64,000 nucleotides of DNA from Holosporaceae bacterium. Lineage in GTDB: Bacteria > Pseudomonadota > Alphaproteobacteria > UBA7879 > UBA5542. A program made the position numbers and the translations under genes. Where the stretch lies: the NCBI GenBank assembly GCA_022646525.1, contig CP060261.1, forward strand, positions 558,001 to 622,000. Reading direction: 5' to 3'. Under the pieces are notes generated by a model that had not been told where the DNA came from, ran no database searches, and saw nothing but the letters and a program-made list of their open reading frames with translations. Below are positions 43,465 through 54,426 of the stretch, in pieces. How positions within the stretch are numbered: position 1 is the first letter of the stretch; each line of letters opens with the position of its first letter.

Positions 43465-44452
43465 ATGAAAATCCCTGAAAAAATTTTAGTTTATGTATAT
43501 GAAGACTTGTTGGGCGATGCGTTGCTGAAGTTGCCGTTTGTGGCGACATTGCGCCATCTTTTCCCTAAGGCGCACATTGCGTGGTGCGCCGGGGGTGGTC
43601 ATACTTTTTATAAGGGTATTTTTCGTCCCTTAGTGGCCGCGTACTTTAGACGATGTAATTGAAGTGCCCCTGGGGCGCGACTGGCGTGAACTTTTTGCTG
43701 CGTCTCCACTTAAAGGTAAGTCTTATGATTTAATAATCGATACACAAAGAGATGTTGTGCCCACTTTGGCGTTAAAAAAAATTGCACACGATATGTTTGT
43801 ATCGCGGACGGCAGGCTTTCTTTTTTCAGACTTTAGACCTCTGAAGAACATGTCTTGGAAAGGGCATTTATCTGAGCGCCTTTGAATCTGCTGTCGCTTT
43901 ATACCCAAAGAATATTCAGCCGGCGGCCTATGCCTTGCCTGACTTGGCGCCACAAAAAAGGCCGTTGCTTCTTTTTTTAAGAAGAACAAACAATATGTTG
44001 GTTTTGCCCCAGGGGCAGGAAATGTGAAGAAGTGTTGGCCGAAAGAAAACTTTCTTAACGCAGCCGCCGCATTCAAAACCCAGGGGTGTGTGCCTGTGTT
44101 TATTCTTGGGCCCGCAGAAAAACACCTGTATCACTTTTTTAAGGAAGGATCCCCAGGGGCACTGTTTCCCCTTCAAGAAAAGCCAGCCCTTTTAAAAGAC
44201 CCTTTGAACACAACAGCCCTTGGATTTCACCTCAATGCTTGTGTTGTGAATGATGCGGGTGTGGGCCATTTGATGGGGCTTTCGCCCACGTATTTGGTAT
44301 CGCTTTTTGGGCCAACATTGGCTGAGAAGGTGCATCCTTTGTCTGAAAAAATAACCTTGATTAAAGCCCAGAAATTTGGCTCTGACCGCATGGAAGACAT
44401 TCCTGTAGATGCTGTGTTAGATGCCTTAAAAGCAGTTGAAAAATCTTTATAA
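43465..44452 (+). CDS. glycosyltransferase family 9 (heptosyltransferase-like)
   Basis: About 328 residues. Start MKIPEKILVYVYEDLLGDALLKLPFVATL is the typical GT9 opening, where the glycine-aspartate loop binds ADP-sugar. The C-terminal half holds VVNDAGVGHLMGLSPTYLVSLFGPT, matching the conserved nucleotide-sugar site (normally D/NTG-GHLA). It adds heptose or a related sugar to the LPS core on the cytosolic face. Breaks near 43650, 43880 and 43985. The preceding gene is an ABC exporter, a plausible though unproven link. Confidence 0.82.
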
Positions 44453-44522
44453 ATGTTGTGTTGACTGCTTTCCAAAAACAATAGAAAAATGTACACTTAA
44501 ACAGAGAAAGGATCTGTGCGTA

Positions 44523-45005
44523 ATGTCCGTTAAGAAAATAAAAAAAGATCAACAACCTGCACCTTCACAAGAAGAGCCTAAGCTGATGAATAATGCCCAT
44601 TATATTAAAGATTTTTCATTTGAAAATCCGGGGGTGCTTAAAAATATTTCTGCAGAAGAAGGTCCAAACATTAACATCAACATTCATGTGGATGTGACCC
44701 CCTTGGCAGAAGATGTGTATGAAGTTGTGATTTTGTTAAATATCAAGGCAGATTCAAAGGGAGAAGTTCTTTTTCTAGTAGAGCTTTCATATGGAGGCAT
44801 CTTTAGAATAAAATCAGGCTTAGACGAGAAGGAACAAAAGCAGTTGCTTTTAGTGGATGCCCCCACACTTCTTTTCCCCTTTGCGCGCACAATTGTGGCA
44901 AATACAACGCGTGAAGGAGGGCTTCCGCCTCTTTTGTTGAACCCTGTTGATTTCAAGAAACTGAGTCAGCAGGCCGTCAATAAAGAGTCAAAGGTGAAGC
45001 ATTGA
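44523..45005 (+). CDS. secB: protein-export chaperone SecB
   Basis: 160 residues, intact. It holds preproteins unfolded for SecA. The conserved opening YIKDFSFENPGVL and the family-specific FPFARTIVANTTREGGLPPL with LLNPVDF give a firm call. The start at MSVKKIKKDQQ is chosen over an upstream ATG at 44436, which would overlap the preceding gene and add a chance extension. The many secreted products in this window make SecB a sensible member of the gene set. Confidence 0.95.
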   Translation: MSVKKIKKDQQPAPSQEEPKLMNNAHYIKDFSFENPGVLKNISAEEGPNININIHVDVTPLAEDVYEVVILLNIKADSKGEVLFLVELSYGGIFRIKSGLDEKEQKQLLLVDAPTLLFPFARTIVANTTREGGLPPLLLNPVDFKKLSQQAVNKESKVKH

Positions 45006-45009
45006 GGGA

Positions 45010-46811
45010 TTGGTACTTAAAAAGCTCAGGTTCATAAGGCGACTGTTCAGAAGAGAGAGGGGGCTTCACTACCGTTCTCTCATCAACCTGTTTCCTTTTA
45101 TTCGGCCCCATTGGCAGTATTTGGTGGCGGCAATTTTGTTTATTATTGCCACTGGTATTAGTGTTTTATGGCTGGGATATGGTCTGAGGCGTTTAATTGA
45201 CAGAGGTTTTAACTCGATTGAAAATCTAACAACTTCGATTTTAATATTAAGTTTTTTCGTGTTGTTGTTAGCGATTTCAAGCTATGGTCGTCTTTTTTTT
45301 ATGTCACAGCTTGGCGAGAAAATCGCCATTGGTTTGCGTCGGTCTGTTTTTAAAAAACTTCTTTACTTGGATGCAGATTTTTATGAGAACCACCTCACAG
45401 GTGATTTGTTGTCGCGCCTTATTCATGATACGTCAGCCATTCAAAGTTTTTTAGTAAATGCATTTCCTGTTTTGCTGCGGAATGCAGTGATTGCGATTGG
45501 AGGGGTGGCCTTGCTTTACTATAACAACCTAAAGTTGGCCCTTATTATGAGCTTTTGCTTTCCTCTTGTGGTGATTCCCCTGTTTGTATTTGACCAAGTG
45601 GTGCGCCTCAACAAGAAGAAAAGACAAGAGGGGCTGGATATGTTGAGTGCCCGTGCCGAAGAAGTTTTGTTGTCTATTAAAACTGTGCAGGCATTTAATC
45701 AAGAAATTTCTGAAACGGAAAACTTTAACGAAGAATTAACAAATGGCATGCGGCATATTCGACAGTATGCAAAAAGTAAATCATTTCTTGCCTTTAGCGT
45801 GATTATTGTTGGGTTTGGCACCATTGGGTTGATTGTGTGGATTGGGGGCATGGATGTGATTGCAGGCCAGTTAACCACCGGCCAGTTAACCTTATTCTGC
45901 TTCTACTCGTTGGCAATTGCGGGATCATTGGGTGTGATTAGCGAATACTGGGGCGATATTCAGAAAATGATTCGGGCCACACGGCGCCTTGCCTATCTTT
46001 GGGATGCAAAGTCGCGTGTACCCATAATTGATTTGCCCAAGCCTTTTCGGAAGAAAGCGTCTGAATTTCATATTTCATTTAAGAATGTCACTTTTTCTTA
46101 CCCGGGCCGGTCTCATATCTATGCTCTTAAAAATGCCACTTTTGATATTCCTTACGGTCAAACCATTGCATTTGTGGGGCCTTCTGGCTCAGGGAAAACA
46201 ACCATTTTGAACTATTGATGCGCTTTTATGACCCCAAGAAGGAGAGATCTTTTAGAAGGGCAAGACATTCGATCGATTCCCCTTGATCATTTGCGGAGTC
46301 AAATTGGTCTTGTTTCCCAAGAGTGTAACGTTTTTTCAGGTACGATTTACGAAAATATTGCTTATGGCTCTAAAGCGCCTTCAAAGGCGCAAGTGGCAGA
46401 AGTGGCGCGTATGTCGCGCGTGAATGAGTTGCAAAGCGGTTGCCGCGCAAACTAGATTCAGTGATTGGGCAACGGGGGTGTCGCTTTCAGGGGCAAAAAA
46501 CAACGCATTTCAATTGCACGCACCCTTTTGAAAAAATGCCCCGGTGTTGTTGTTAGACAGAAGCCACCAGTTCTCTTGATGCACAGCAAAGAGCATTATG
46601 TGCAACAGGCTGTAGAGGCGGCTGGTGGTGCACCGCACAACTCTTGTGGTGGCCCACCGGTTAACAACGGTTCAGAAGGCAGAAAAAGATTTATGTGATG
46701 AATCGTGGAAAAATTGTGGCAAGTGGCACACATCGTGAACTAACAAAGCGTCAAAAAATATATAAGAATTTGGCAACGCTGCAGTTTTTAGATAAAGAAG
46801 CTGAAGAATAA
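45010..46811 (+). CDS. ABC exporter (ABCB/MsbA-like, membrane plus ATPase)
   Basis: About 600 residues. It begins at TTG 45010, four bases after secB. Six membrane spans; the loop LLYLDADFYENHLTGDLLSRLIHDTSAIQSF is typical of MsbA-type exporters. ATPase: Walker A GPSGSGKTT, Q-loop GLVSQECNVFSGTIYENIAY, signature and Walker B in broken frames (QRISIARTLLKK, then LLLD.ATSSLD). Breaks near 46215, 46445, 46490 and 46550. It could flip lipid A or export a hydrophobic molecule; the sequence alone does not decide between these. Confidence 0.85.
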
Positions 46812-46897
46812 GGTAGTTTTTTGTGCTATTTTATGATTAATGATTAAACAGTCGTATAATTATTTGATATAGTGTACGTGATAGAGATTATAAAATT

Positions 46898-48154
46898 ATG
46901 AAAAATAAATTCACTAAAATCACTTTGTTCCTGAAAGAACAAAGAGAAAAATTAATTCTTTGCTAGGGAAGATAGAGTATTCAAAAACCGCTTCCTAAAG
47001 CGGTTAAAAGCTCTAAGAAGTTTCTGCCTTCTTTTGGATCTTTTTCATTTAATTTCTTTTCCTTTTCCCCAGGGGCATTGAAAGGCATTGTTTTTATACA
47101 AACTTTTGCTTTGATTGGGTTGCTGGGTTTTGGGGGCTGGTTTTACATGACCCATATCCGTAGAGCTGGCGATCAAATGAAAAAGCGTGAATTGCCCCAG
47201 TCTATTGTAGAGGCATTGCCTGTAGAGCTTGGTACATTTGAAACATTTACATCGGTGGTGGGTACGTTGAAGTCCAATGAGTCGGTTATTATTCGTCCTG
47301 AGGTTGAAGGCGTTATTCAGGATATCCGCTTCAAAAGTGGCGACACAGTTTCTAAGTTTGACACGTTAATGCACATGCAGTCGGGCGTATATCAAGCCCT
47401 TTTGAAAGAAGCAAAAGCCAAGCTTGAGCTTTACAAAGGAAAGTACGAGCGGGCACAGATTTTATACGACCGCAAGTCTGGCACATTAAAAGAACGCGAC
47501 GAAATGTATGCGCAAATGAAAATTGCGGAAGCTGAAGTAGATAAAGCCAGAACACAGCTTGGAAAAACAGTGATTCAGGCACCATTTACAGGTGTGATTG
47601 GGTTAAAGAACATCAGCCCTGGGGCCTATGTGCGTGTGGGTGAAGACTTGGTTACCCTTGACGACTTGGACCCGATGAAGATTGAGTTCCGCTTGGGTGA
47701 AAACATGATTGATAAGGTTGAGGTGGGCAAAGTGGTGCAAGTTGAGATTGACGGGTTTCCCGACAATGTATTTGAAGCCAAAATTGAAGCCATTGATACC
47801 AACATTGACCCCATGGGGCATAGCTTGCGTGTTCGGGCCCATTTGGAAAATAAAGACGAGCTATTTAAGCCAGGCCTTTATGCCAAGGTAAAGTTGTTGG
47901 TCAGCTCTCATGAAAATGTGATTATGGTGCCAGAATCAGCCATTGAAAGCCGTGGTAACCAAGAATATGTATACCGCGTTGAAGATGGCAAAGCCCGCTA
48001 TACTGTTGTGAAAACAGGGGGCCGGAACGGTGAAAAAGTTGAAATCTTAGCAGGGTTAAAACCGGGCCAAACAGTGATTGTGGCTGGCCAGATGAAAGTT
48101 CAAGATAAGTGGCCCGTTATGGCTGTGCCGCCATATGTGTTAAAGCGACTGTAG
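46898..48154 (+). CDS. RND efflux periplasmic adaptor (membrane-fusion protein)
   Basis: About 418 residues. The long frame starts at 47078, but an in-phase ATG at 46898 (MKNKFTKITLFLKEQREK) with a break near 46950 gives a natural N-terminus: a Ser/Lys-rich stretch and FSFSPGALKGIVFIQTFALIGLLGFGGWF, the inner-membrane anchor. The rest has the lipoyl halves (ESVIIRPEVEGVIQDIRFKSGD and VIQAPFTGVIGLKNISPGAYV), a coiled-coil hairpin between them, and beta-barrel/membrane-proximal domains. It bridges the pump at 48164 to an outer-membrane channel; none is encoded here. Confidence 0.88.
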
Positions 48155-48163
48155 GAAACGCCC

Positions 48164-51100
48164 GTGACGTTATCTGAAATTTGTATTAAAAGGCCCGTCC
48201 TTTCTATTGTGATGACCCTGATTTTGGTGATTGTGGGCGCTGTTAGCTATACGTACTTGCAGCTGCGCCAATTTCCCCGTGTTGATCGCCCTGTGATCAG
48301 TGTTACCACAGCCTATGAAGGCGCTAGCCCGAAAATTGTTGAGTCGCGCATTACCAAACCCCTGGAATCTGCCTTGGCGGGTATTGAAGGGGTGGAATTC
48401 ATTACATCGATCAGTGAATCGGAAAACAGCCGTATTAACCTAAACTTCCGTCCTGACCGCGATATTGATGCGGCATCTAGTGATGTGCGTGAAAAGATTG
48501 GACGTGTGCGGATGCGGCTTCCTGAAGGGGCCCGGGATTCTTTAATTAAAAAGTCTGACGCAGATGCAGCGGCCATTATCTATTTGGCCCTATCAAGTGA
48601 GAACAAAGAAATTTCAACAGCAGAAGTCTATGACTATGCCCACCACTATTTGGAAAATGAATTTGAATCTATTGGGGGTGTGGCGGCCGTTGAGTTGTTT
48701 GGATCGAACGGCCACGTGATTCATATTTATTTAGACCCGGTTAAAATGGCTGCTTATCGTGTCACCACACACGATGTGTCAACTTCTTTAAAACAGCAAA
48801 ACGTGCACATCCCGGCAGGGCGCCTTGTGGGCGATTCACGGGAAGTGATGGTGACAACGGCGGCTAACATAAAAACGGTTGAAGGTTTTAAAAACGTGAT
48901 TGTTCACCGCGAAAAAGATTTCTTGGTGAAGCTATCAGATATTGCAAAGGTTGAGTTTTCACCAGCGGAAGAACGGAGCTTAGCCCGTTTTAATGGCAAG
49001 CCTGCGATTTCAATTGGATTGATTAAAAAATCTATTGCGAACCCGTTGCAAATTGCAGAAGAGTTGCAAGAACGGTTGCCCCAAATCAGGCGTAACCTGC
49101 CAAAAGATTTTAAAATTGATATTGCGTACGACAAAACTATTTTCATCGATCAGTCGTTGAAAGAGGTGTACAAAACATTTTTTGAAGCGGCTGCCTTTGT
49201 TTTCGTGATTATTTTGATCTTCTTATGGTCGTTTCGGGCATCTTTGATTCCGTTGGTCACCATTCCCGTGTGTGTGATTGCCACCTTTACGTTGCTGTAT
49301 ATTTTTGGATTTACCCTGAATAACTTGACTCTGTTGGCCATTGTGTTGGCGATTGGAATGGTGGTGGATGACGCCATTGTGATGATGGAAAACATTTACC
49401 GTTATATTGATGAAAAGGGTATGAAACCCCTTCAAGCCGCCTACGAAGGGAGTAAGGAAATCAGCTTTGCGGTGATTGCCATGACCCTAACCCTTGCGGC
49501 TGTTTATGCGCCGATTGCTTTGTCGCAGGGTATCATTGGTAAAATGTTTACAGAGTTTGCCCTGACATTGGCAGGGGCTGTTTTGATTTCGGGCTTTATC
49601 GCATTAACCCTGTCGCCCATGATGTGTGCGTATTTGCTGAAACCCCATAAAAAAGGGAATGGCGCGGCACCTAAGCTTGGACCCCATGCATCGTTTAAAG
49701 AGAAAGCAGCCGCTTTTGCAGAAAAATATAAGTTCGATAAGATTTATGTTAAGTGGGAACAGTTTTACGAAAAAACCTTAAAGTTTACCATGTCGATTCG
49801 GGGCACTGTATTGATGATTGCCCTTATGTTTTCGGCAACAGGCGTGCTGATTGGGTTTAAGTTTTTGCCAAGCGAGCTGACACCCCAGGAAGACCAAGGT
49901 TTGATTAACGCAGGGGCCATGATTCCCCAAGGAGCGAACATCAAGTATGTGTCGCGTTATGTGGCAGAGGTAGAACGTATCTTACGGGATGTGCCTGAGG
50001 TTAAAAGCCAGCTGTCAACGGTGGCACAACCCAACCCTCTTGTTTGGAACTTGCTGTCAGACTGGAAGGATAGAAAACGGTCGAGCCTTGATATTATTAA
50101 AGAAATTCGACCAAAATTGCGGGCAGTGCCGGGCATTAACGCCTATGCAACGCCTGGCAAAACATTAATTAGTGGCGGTGGTCGCACCGATGAAGCCATT
50201 CAGTTTGTTTTGCAGACGACGAAATCTACAAAGCGAGTTGGACGCGGCATCAGAATTGCTGGAATTTGCGCTTCGCCAAGAACGCATTATTCCGTTCTTG
50301 AACACAGACAGAGGGAAGACACCCAAGAATATTTGGTGGAAATTAACCGCGATAAAGCCGGATTATTGGGCGTTGAAGTGTCTACCATTGGGGAGACTTT
50401 TGACACGTTTATTAGTGGTCGTCGTGTGACAGACTTTAAGAAAGACAGCGAGCAGTTTGATGTGATGGCATCGGTGCTGGAGGCAGAGCGTCGCTCGCCC
50501 AACGACTTAAGTAATATGTTTGTGCAGGGGCCGCCTGAAAGACAGAGAAGTGATGGTGCCTTTGTCGAACATTGTGACTTTGAAAAAAGAAACGATTCCC
50601 ATTCAAATTAACCACTATAACCAGTTGCGGTCGGTGACTTTGTCTGGAGAGCTTGCCCAGGGTGTGAGTTTGGGAGAGGCTGTAGAAGTTTTCAAAACTG
50701 TCAGAAGAAGTATTGCCCGAAGGAATTCGTGCTGAGTTTTCAGGGGAACCAAGAAATTCCTTGAAGCCCGGTATACGGTGTACCTGATTTTCTTACTGGC
50801 GTTGATTTTTATCTATCTTGTGATGGCGGCCCAGTTTGAAAGCTTTGTTGACCCTTTCATTATTATGTTGACCGTGCCGCTTTCGCTTGCAGGTGCACTC
50901 ATTACCTTGAAATTTGTTCAAGGATCGATCAACATCTATAGCCAAATTGGTTTAATTACCTTGATTGGGTTGATTACGAAGCATGGTATTTTGATTGTGG
51001 AATTTGCGAATCAGATTTTTGATGGAGATAAAAAAATATCCCTGAATGAAGCAGTGATGAAGGCCTCGCTGTTGCGTTTGCGACCCATTTTAATGACAAC

Positions 51101-51281
51101 AGCCGCCATGGTGTTGGTTGTGGTGCCCCTTGTTTTTACATCGGGTGCGGGGGCTGAAAGCAGTCGACAAATTGGTTGGGTGATTTTTGGTGGGATGACC
51201 ATTGGGACGATCTTTACCCTATTTGTTGTGCCCGCTGTCTACACCTTCTTATCGGCAAGACGGACACAAAGGAAAACATAA
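48164..51281 (+). CDS. RND efflux pump permease (AcrB/MexF-like)
   Basis: About 1038 residues; GTG start at 48164, nine bases after the adaptor. It drives proton-coupled efflux. Opening MTLSEICIKRPVLSIVMTLILVIVGAV; the periplasmic pore region; the proton-relay pair in AIGMVVDDAIVMMENIYRYID (TM4); a second repeat, and TM10-12 with QIGLITLIGLITKHGILIVEFA, ending near SSRQIGWVIFGGM. Breaks near 50215, 50290, 50540, 50730 and 50770. Partner adaptor lies upstream. Substrate range unknown. Confidence 0.9.
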
Positions 51282-51877
51282 TGCTGACATGCCCGGCGCT
51301 TTTTCGCCTGATTAAGGAACCCGAAGAAACCCAGCATAAAATGGGGCGTGCCACACAGTATTATTTGCGTATTTTCCATGACTTCTATAAAAGCAACCGT
51401 TGGTTTTCAAGCTGGAATTGGTCAAGCTTCTTGGCTGCCCTTTTTGGGGCTGAGATGGTGTGGCTTATTTACCGGCGCATGTATCTTTATGCCTTGGTTT
51501 ATTTTTTGATTATTTTAGGAATAACGTACACAGGACTGGGCCTTTTTTATATGGCAAACAAAATGTTAAGCCCTGATATACGCGCATTCATTGTTACAAA
51601 ATTTGCGGATAAAGATTTTCTATTTATGACGGTGAAGATTGTATTGTGGATGGTGAAGCTGCCCTTAATTGTAAGCTTTGGTGTGTGGGGCAATGCCCTT
51701 TACTTTCGCTTTCTTGAAAAAGAAGCGCGCAAAGCATCAACCCCTAAAAGTGGGGTGTCTTCTGTTGCCGCAGGGGCTTTTCTTTTGGTATGCTTGTCGG
51801 CCATTCTTTTAAATAATTATCTTCTACAAACATCGGCGACGAACTTGTATACTAAGGCGTATGAACTCTTTGTCTAA
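51281..51877 (+). CDS. DUF2628-like membrane protein
   Basis: 198 residues, intact. It has a cytosolic N-terminal part (RLIKEPEETQHKMGRATQYYLRIFHDFYKSNRWFSSWNWSSFLAAL) and at least four membrane spans. FSSWNWSSFLAALFGAEMVWLIYRRMY is close to the DUF2628 pattern (aromatic-rich stretch before the first span). The start overlaps the pump stop (TAATG). The function of the family is unknown. The end overlaps the next gene by 17 bases. Confidence 0.65.
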   Translation: MLTCPALFRLIKEPEETQHKMGRATQYYLRIFHDFYKSNRWFSSWNWSSFLAALFGAEMVWLIYRRMYLYALVYFLIILGITYTGLGLFYMANKMLSPDIRAFIVTKFADKDFLFMTVKIVLWMVKLPLIVSFGVWGNALYFRFLEKEARKASTPKSGVSSVAAGAFLLVCLSAILLNNYLLQTSATNLYTKAYELFV

Positions 51878-52842
51878 GCCTTGTATTGCATTAGTTGGTT
51901 ATGGTGGGTGGGGAAAAATATTGCCCGCACGCTGAATGATTTACATGTTTTGAAATCGGTGGTGGATATGCACTATACGCCTCGAACCCCTGTTGAAGGG
52001 TTAAATGCCACTTTTGATGAATTCGATCATATTTTGCAAGATCAGGATATTAAGGGTGTCGCCATTGCCACACCAACACCATCACACTTTGATTTGGCCC
52101 ATGAAGCGTTGACGGCTGGTAAGCATGTGTTTTTGGAAAAGCCTTTTTATTGAAACCGACGCACAATTAAAGCGCCTTAAAAAAGCACAAGGCAAACAGG
52201 TGTTGATGGTGGGCCATTTGATGATCTATCATAATGCTTTTCTGAAAATGAAAGAAGTGTGCGCGAAGGGTGAGATTGGCGATATTCTTAAAATTGAAAC
52301 CAGCCGCAAGAATTTTGGCAAAGTGCATGCACATGAAGGGGTGTTGTGGGACATTGGCCCCCATGATTTTTCGATGATTCTTCATTTGATGGGAGAGGCT
52401 CCAAAGCGTATTTTTTCAAAACCTGTGGATCATATCCATAAAGGGTGCGCAGATACGGAAACGATTCTGATGGATTTTGAGGGGGCTGTGGCCGAAACGC
52501 AGCTTTCACGCATTCACCCTGAAAAAGAGCAAAAGGTAATTGTGATGGGTGAAAAGGGGACGCTTGTGCTAGACGACACACAGCCTTGGGCCCATAAACT
52601 AACGCACTATGCCCATAATATTGATACAGCAACAGGTATAGAAACCCGGGCGACGCCCACCTATGTGCCTTTTGAAGAAAAATCTCCCCTGACGGCAGAG
52701 ATGGAACATTTTTTTGACGTGTATGGAAACAGGCGCACAGCCTCGCACTCCTCTATCAGAGGCAGAAACTGTTTTGAAAATGCTGCAGGGTGCGGAAGCG
52801 TCTTTAAAAAAGTCTACTTATATTGATTTAACGAAAAACTGA
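51861..52842 (+). CDS. Gfo/Idh/MocA-family oxidoreductase
   Basis: About 326 residues. The start MNSLSKPCIALVGYGGWGKNIARTL (after repairing one lost A near 51920) gives the NAD(P)-binding fold; VAIATPTPSHFDLAHEALTAGKHVFLEKPF is the typical second motif with the catalytic Lys-Pro. The central segment VLWDIGPHDFSMILHLMG and acidic C-terminal strands complete the family. Breaks near 52140 and 52740. It acts on a sugar or inositol-type substrate, unknown here. The TGA overlaps the M16 start. Confidence 0.85.
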
Positions 52843-54061
52843 TGGCTGGTTTGAATAAAGTAACTACCCTTTCGAATGGTATGCGTGTTGTGACGCAATC
52901 GATGCCCCATGTGAAAACAATTTCTATGGGTGTGTGGGTGGATGTGGGTTCGCGCTATGAAGAAGAAAGAGAAGGGGGGCATTGCCCATTTTCTTGAACA
53001 TATGGCGTTTGAAGGCACAAAAAACACGCTCAGCTTTTGATATTGTGCGTGAAATTGAAGCCGTAGGGGCGACTTGAACGCGGCCACAAGCCAAGAAACA
53101 ACGTCGTACTTTGTGACCCTTCTTCAAGAAGATTGGCGCCTGGGTGTAGATGTTTTATCGGATATTGTTCAAAACTCTATATTTCCACAGGAAGAAATTG
53201 CACGTGAACGTGATGTTGTTCTGCAAGAGGTTGACCAAACAGAAGATGCACCCGATGAGGTTGTGTTTGAATTGGCACAAAAGTTGCCTTCCCTAACCAG
53301 GCACTGGGGCGTCCTATTCTTGGGACGAAAGAGAATATCCGCGCCTTTGACCAAAAGACTCTAAACAGCTTTGTAGATAAGCATTATACAGGGGATCGGC
53401 TTGTGTTCTCGGCAGCGGATGTAGATCACGATGCTTTGGTTGAAGTAGTTGAAAAAGCTTTTCAAACAGTACGGTCTGCAGAGGTTGAACGCGTGTGTGA
53501 AAAAAGGGGTGTATCAAGGCGGTGACGCAAGCCTTTCTAAGCCCTTAGAACAAAAACATATTGTGTTTGGGTTTGAAGGTGTGCCCATTACAGATCCACG
53601 CTTTTACACAATACAGTGTTATGCGAATTTGTTGGGGGCGGCATGGCGTCGCGCCTTTTTCAAAGTGCGCGAGAAAAGAGGGCTTGTATACGGTATTTCC
53701 GCTTTTGCCCCAAGCTATCGCGATACTGGTTTGTTTTGTGTACACAAGCACCAGCCAAAGTTCAGTCAAAGATATTATTGAGATTGTGCAGGAAGAAATT
53801 CAAAAACCGCATGTTCTGTGACAGAAGAAGAGCTTAATCGATCAAAAACCAAATGAAAGCCAACTTTCTTGTGGCCCGAGAGGGTACAGCCTATTGTATG
53901 AGTGCCGCTGCGCGCAGCAACTGTTGTATGGCGGGCGCCTAAAGACGCCAGAAGAGATTATACAAACTATTGATGATATCTCTCGGTTGGATATCAAGGT
54001 CATTGTTGAAGCCATTCTAAAATCGCCTTCTATTACATCTTATGTGGGCCCCCGCGCCTAA
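52842..54061 (+). CDS. M16-family zinc peptidase
   Basis: About 406 residues after joining six or more breaks (near 52965, 53035, 53075, 53320, 53505, 53760 and 53860). The start MAGLNKVTTLSNGMRVVTQSMP is typical; the inverted zinc site HFLEHMAFEGT (HxxEH) is visible, with the downstream Glu in NAATSQETTSYFV and DVVLQEVDQTEDAP. Second half: KEKRGLVYGISAF. Homologous to pitrilysin and mitochondrial processing peptidase; it probably degrades peptides or processes proteins. It ends at TSYVGPRA. Confidence 0.88.
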
Positions 54062-54082
54062 GAGCTTTGCCAAAGAGCAATA

Positions 54083-54119
54083 TAAAAAAAATCAGCCCCC
54101 TGATTTTCACCAGGGGCCG
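54083..54119 (-). terminator. rho-independent terminator of the small transcript
   Basis: On the minus strand a GC-rich stem (GGCCCCTG ... CAGGGGGC) with an 8-base loop is followed directly by a run of T (TGATTTTTTTTATA). It lies about 80 bases downstream of the small gene at 54198-54275 and closes that transcript. Facing the other way it has no T run, so it does not serve the M16 gene. Confidence 0.8.
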
Positions 54120-54176
54120 ATCTGTCCTCAAGTGACACCTCTAGCACTGAGGTTATGACTTTATTAAAGTCTTACA

Positions 54177-54251
54177 GTGCTTGTGGTGGAGTGCGCATTA
54201 AGCGCTTGTGGTGGAGTGCACGTCAAGCGCTTGTGGTGGGTGTACATCTAA
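54177..54251 (-). repeat. three tandem copies of a 25-bp unit
   Basis: The core GCTTGTGGTGG recurs at 54179, 54204 and 54229, spaced exactly 25 bases; flanks vary slightly between copies. On the minus strand the units read CCACCACAAGC. They cover the 3' half of the small gene and the bases after its stop. Because 25 is not a multiple of three, each unit is read in a different frame. Confidence 0.85.
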
Positions 54252-54275
54252 TTTTGACGTTTTAAACTTAAACAT
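54198..54275 (-). CDS. possible 25-residue peptide with strong ribosome-binding site
   Basis: A perfect Shine-Dalgarno sequence (AAAGGAGG, 54281-54288) lies five bases upstream of ATG 54275. The peptide reads MFKFKTSKLDVHPPQALDVH and then STTSA. Repeats within it give LDVHPPQA and LDVHSTTSA. With one extra base the frame would run through the last repeat to end in STVRL. It lies 152 bases downstream of the LysR gene on the same strand and is followed by a good terminator, so this looks like a discrete short transcript. No known family; it could also be the leader of a small RNA. Confidence 0.5.
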   Translation of the reverse strand: MFKFKTSKLDVHPPQALDVHSTTSA

Positions 54276-54426
54276 TATATCCTCCTTTAATTACGATATT
54301 TAAATGCTACATGATATTTTTACCGCTCATTGCAAAAAATCTCAACTAGAAAAAATCAAAATTTTCTAATCATAGTTAAAAAGTTTTATTTTTTTGAAGT
54401 GCGGTGTATAAAAAAATTAAAGAATA

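Noticed and set aside
54083..54119. Terminator for the M16 peptidase gene on the plus strand
   Set aside because: The T run is on the minus-strand side of the stem; on the plus strand no T run follows.
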